Assembly (NCBI GenBank): GCA_910589415.1 | Contig: OU342632.1 | Location: forward strand, 54,673,341-54,737,340 | Direction of reading: 5' to 3' | DNA from: Malachius bipustulatus | Lineage: Eukaryota; Arthropoda; Insecta; Coleoptera; Melyridae | Length of the DNA: 64,000 nucleotides | Shown: in pieces, positions 63,154-64,000 of the stretch | How positions within the stretch are numbered: position 1 is the stretch's first letter | Layout of the letters: each line of letters starts with the position of its first letter | The notes under the pieces: generated by a model | The model's database searches: none | Told to the model about the DNA's origin: nothing | Seen by the model: the letters and a program-made list of their open reading frames with translations, nothing else | Translations under genes and position numbers: made by a program

Positions 63154-63444
63154 TGCTCTAGGGCAAGCTCTGTCTCTGTACTGATGTTATACATTCAGTC
63201 TTCTAAAGGCCAGTTTCCATTAGCGCTTTACGTCGCTTCAACAGGCGACAAGCGTCAAGTATTGCCGTTGCATTCCCACTAGAGCTTCAAAGGCGAAGCG
63301 ACAATTGGCAGAGCCTGGTAGCCGAAGAGGTCCGAATCAAGAAATATTTGAGATATTTATTTGGATACTTAGTATAGAACTATATACAGGGTATATTAAA
63401 AAATTATACTCATTAAGACCTACCTACCTACGGTGTTGTTGCTA
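63154..63444. other. no gene; repetitive GC-rich words
   Basis: The stretch 63205-63310 repeats words such as CCATTAGCGCTT, GGCGACAAGCGTCAAG and CACTAGAGCTTC, which suggests the end of a DNA transposon. No partner was found. Confidence 0.35.
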
Positions 63445-63944
63445 TATACAGGGTGGTTAACAATTCGATGCTCACCATTGTGGGATCTCGGAAACAGTAA
63501 AAGATACAGGGTGGGTTAAATTAGAGAAAAGCTGCACAATTTGATGCTTAATAAGATTGTTTTTTTTTTTTAATATTTTCAGTTGTTGCTCAAATATCCT
63601 GAAATTACTGAAAAATAAAAATTTCTTATTTTACCCATATCTTTTTTATTATTGGAAATTAATTGAAAATTTTTGTAATGTCAAACGGATAGCTTTTGAC
63701 GACCCCTGTAAGCCTGCAAAAAATAATTAATTAATTTTCAATAATAAAAAAGATAAAGGTAAAATAAGAAATTTTTATATTTCAGTTTTTTCAGGATATT
63801 TCAGCAACGACTGAAAATATAAAAAAAAGTCAAATTCTTATTAAGCATCAAATTGTGCAACTTTTCTCTAATTGAACCCACCTTGTATCTTTTACCGTTT
63901 GTGAGATCCCAGTGGTGAGCATCGAACTGTTAACCACCTTGTAT
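63445..63944. mobile_element. palindromic MITE, about 0.5 kb
   Basis: The ends TATACAGGGTGGTTAACA and the inverse TGTTAACCACCTTGTATA are clear. Internal mirrored blocks are GGATCTCGGAAACAGTAAAA, ATACAGGGTGGGTTAAATTA and AATAATAAAAAAGATA. Fragments of the same arm lie at 13553-13760, 17290-17480 and 41.5-41.6 kb. Confidence 0.8.
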
Positions 63945-64000
63945 AGTACAGAATACAGAACTATACCTCAGTCGACCAACAGATATAGTAATAAAACTGC

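Overview
This window is insect-like nuclear DNA. It is AT-rich, intron- and repeat-dominated, and contains no operons. The mobile-element mix points the same way: Jockey/I/CR1-like non-LTR retrotransposons, a BEL/Pao integrase remnant, Tc1/mariner-like, pogo-like and piggyBac-like transposases, tRNA-derived SINEs, and many long palindromic elements whose ends read CAGGGTG. The best host-gene signal is one exon at 40435-40680, with acceptor, signal peptide, start of an immunoglobulin domain and donor. It resembles the first coding exon of an insect cell-surface Ig gene of the sidestep type. I cannot place the species; a holometabolous insect is the best guess.

Layout. 1-11 kb: mostly anonymous DNA, a TA-flanked MITE, a decayed reverse transcriptase, a foldback unit around an endonuclease fragment, and an internally deleted mariner-like element. 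11-18 kb: a cluster of palindromic MITEs, SINEs and a second foldback with a transposase C-terminus. 18-22 kb: a pogo-like transposase whose only visible lesion is a 1,440 bp palindrome. 22-31 kb: retroelement fragments, a hammerhead ribozyme, a 5'-truncated ORF1-only retroelement and a long AT-rich stretch. 31-38.8 kb: a minisatellite, a palindrome, a BEL/Pao remnant and a DDE transposase interrupted by a complete ORF1-only element. 40-43 kb: the host exon and a piggyBac remnant. 43-50 kb: a nest in which an old minus-strand retrotransposon carries a nearly intact plus-strand retrotransposon and a TA-flanked palindrome. 52-57 kb: a palindrome split by a full-length retrotransposon. 57-64 kb: more hammerhead repeats, SINEs and hairpins.

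Two themes stand out. First, six hammerhead-ribozyme-like motifs in three unrelated repeat families occur as pairs (25.6/60.2 kb, 57.3/58.4 kb, 36.3/62.8 kb). The one at 25552-25614 (minus strand) keeps every core nucleotide I can check. Second, four nested insertions leave an interrupted sequence that rejoins exactly once the insert and one target duplication are discounted. This fixes the ends of the inserted elements, including a 1.6 kb retroelement that encodes only an ORF1 protein (PHD finger plus zinc knuckles) and no reverse transcriptase.
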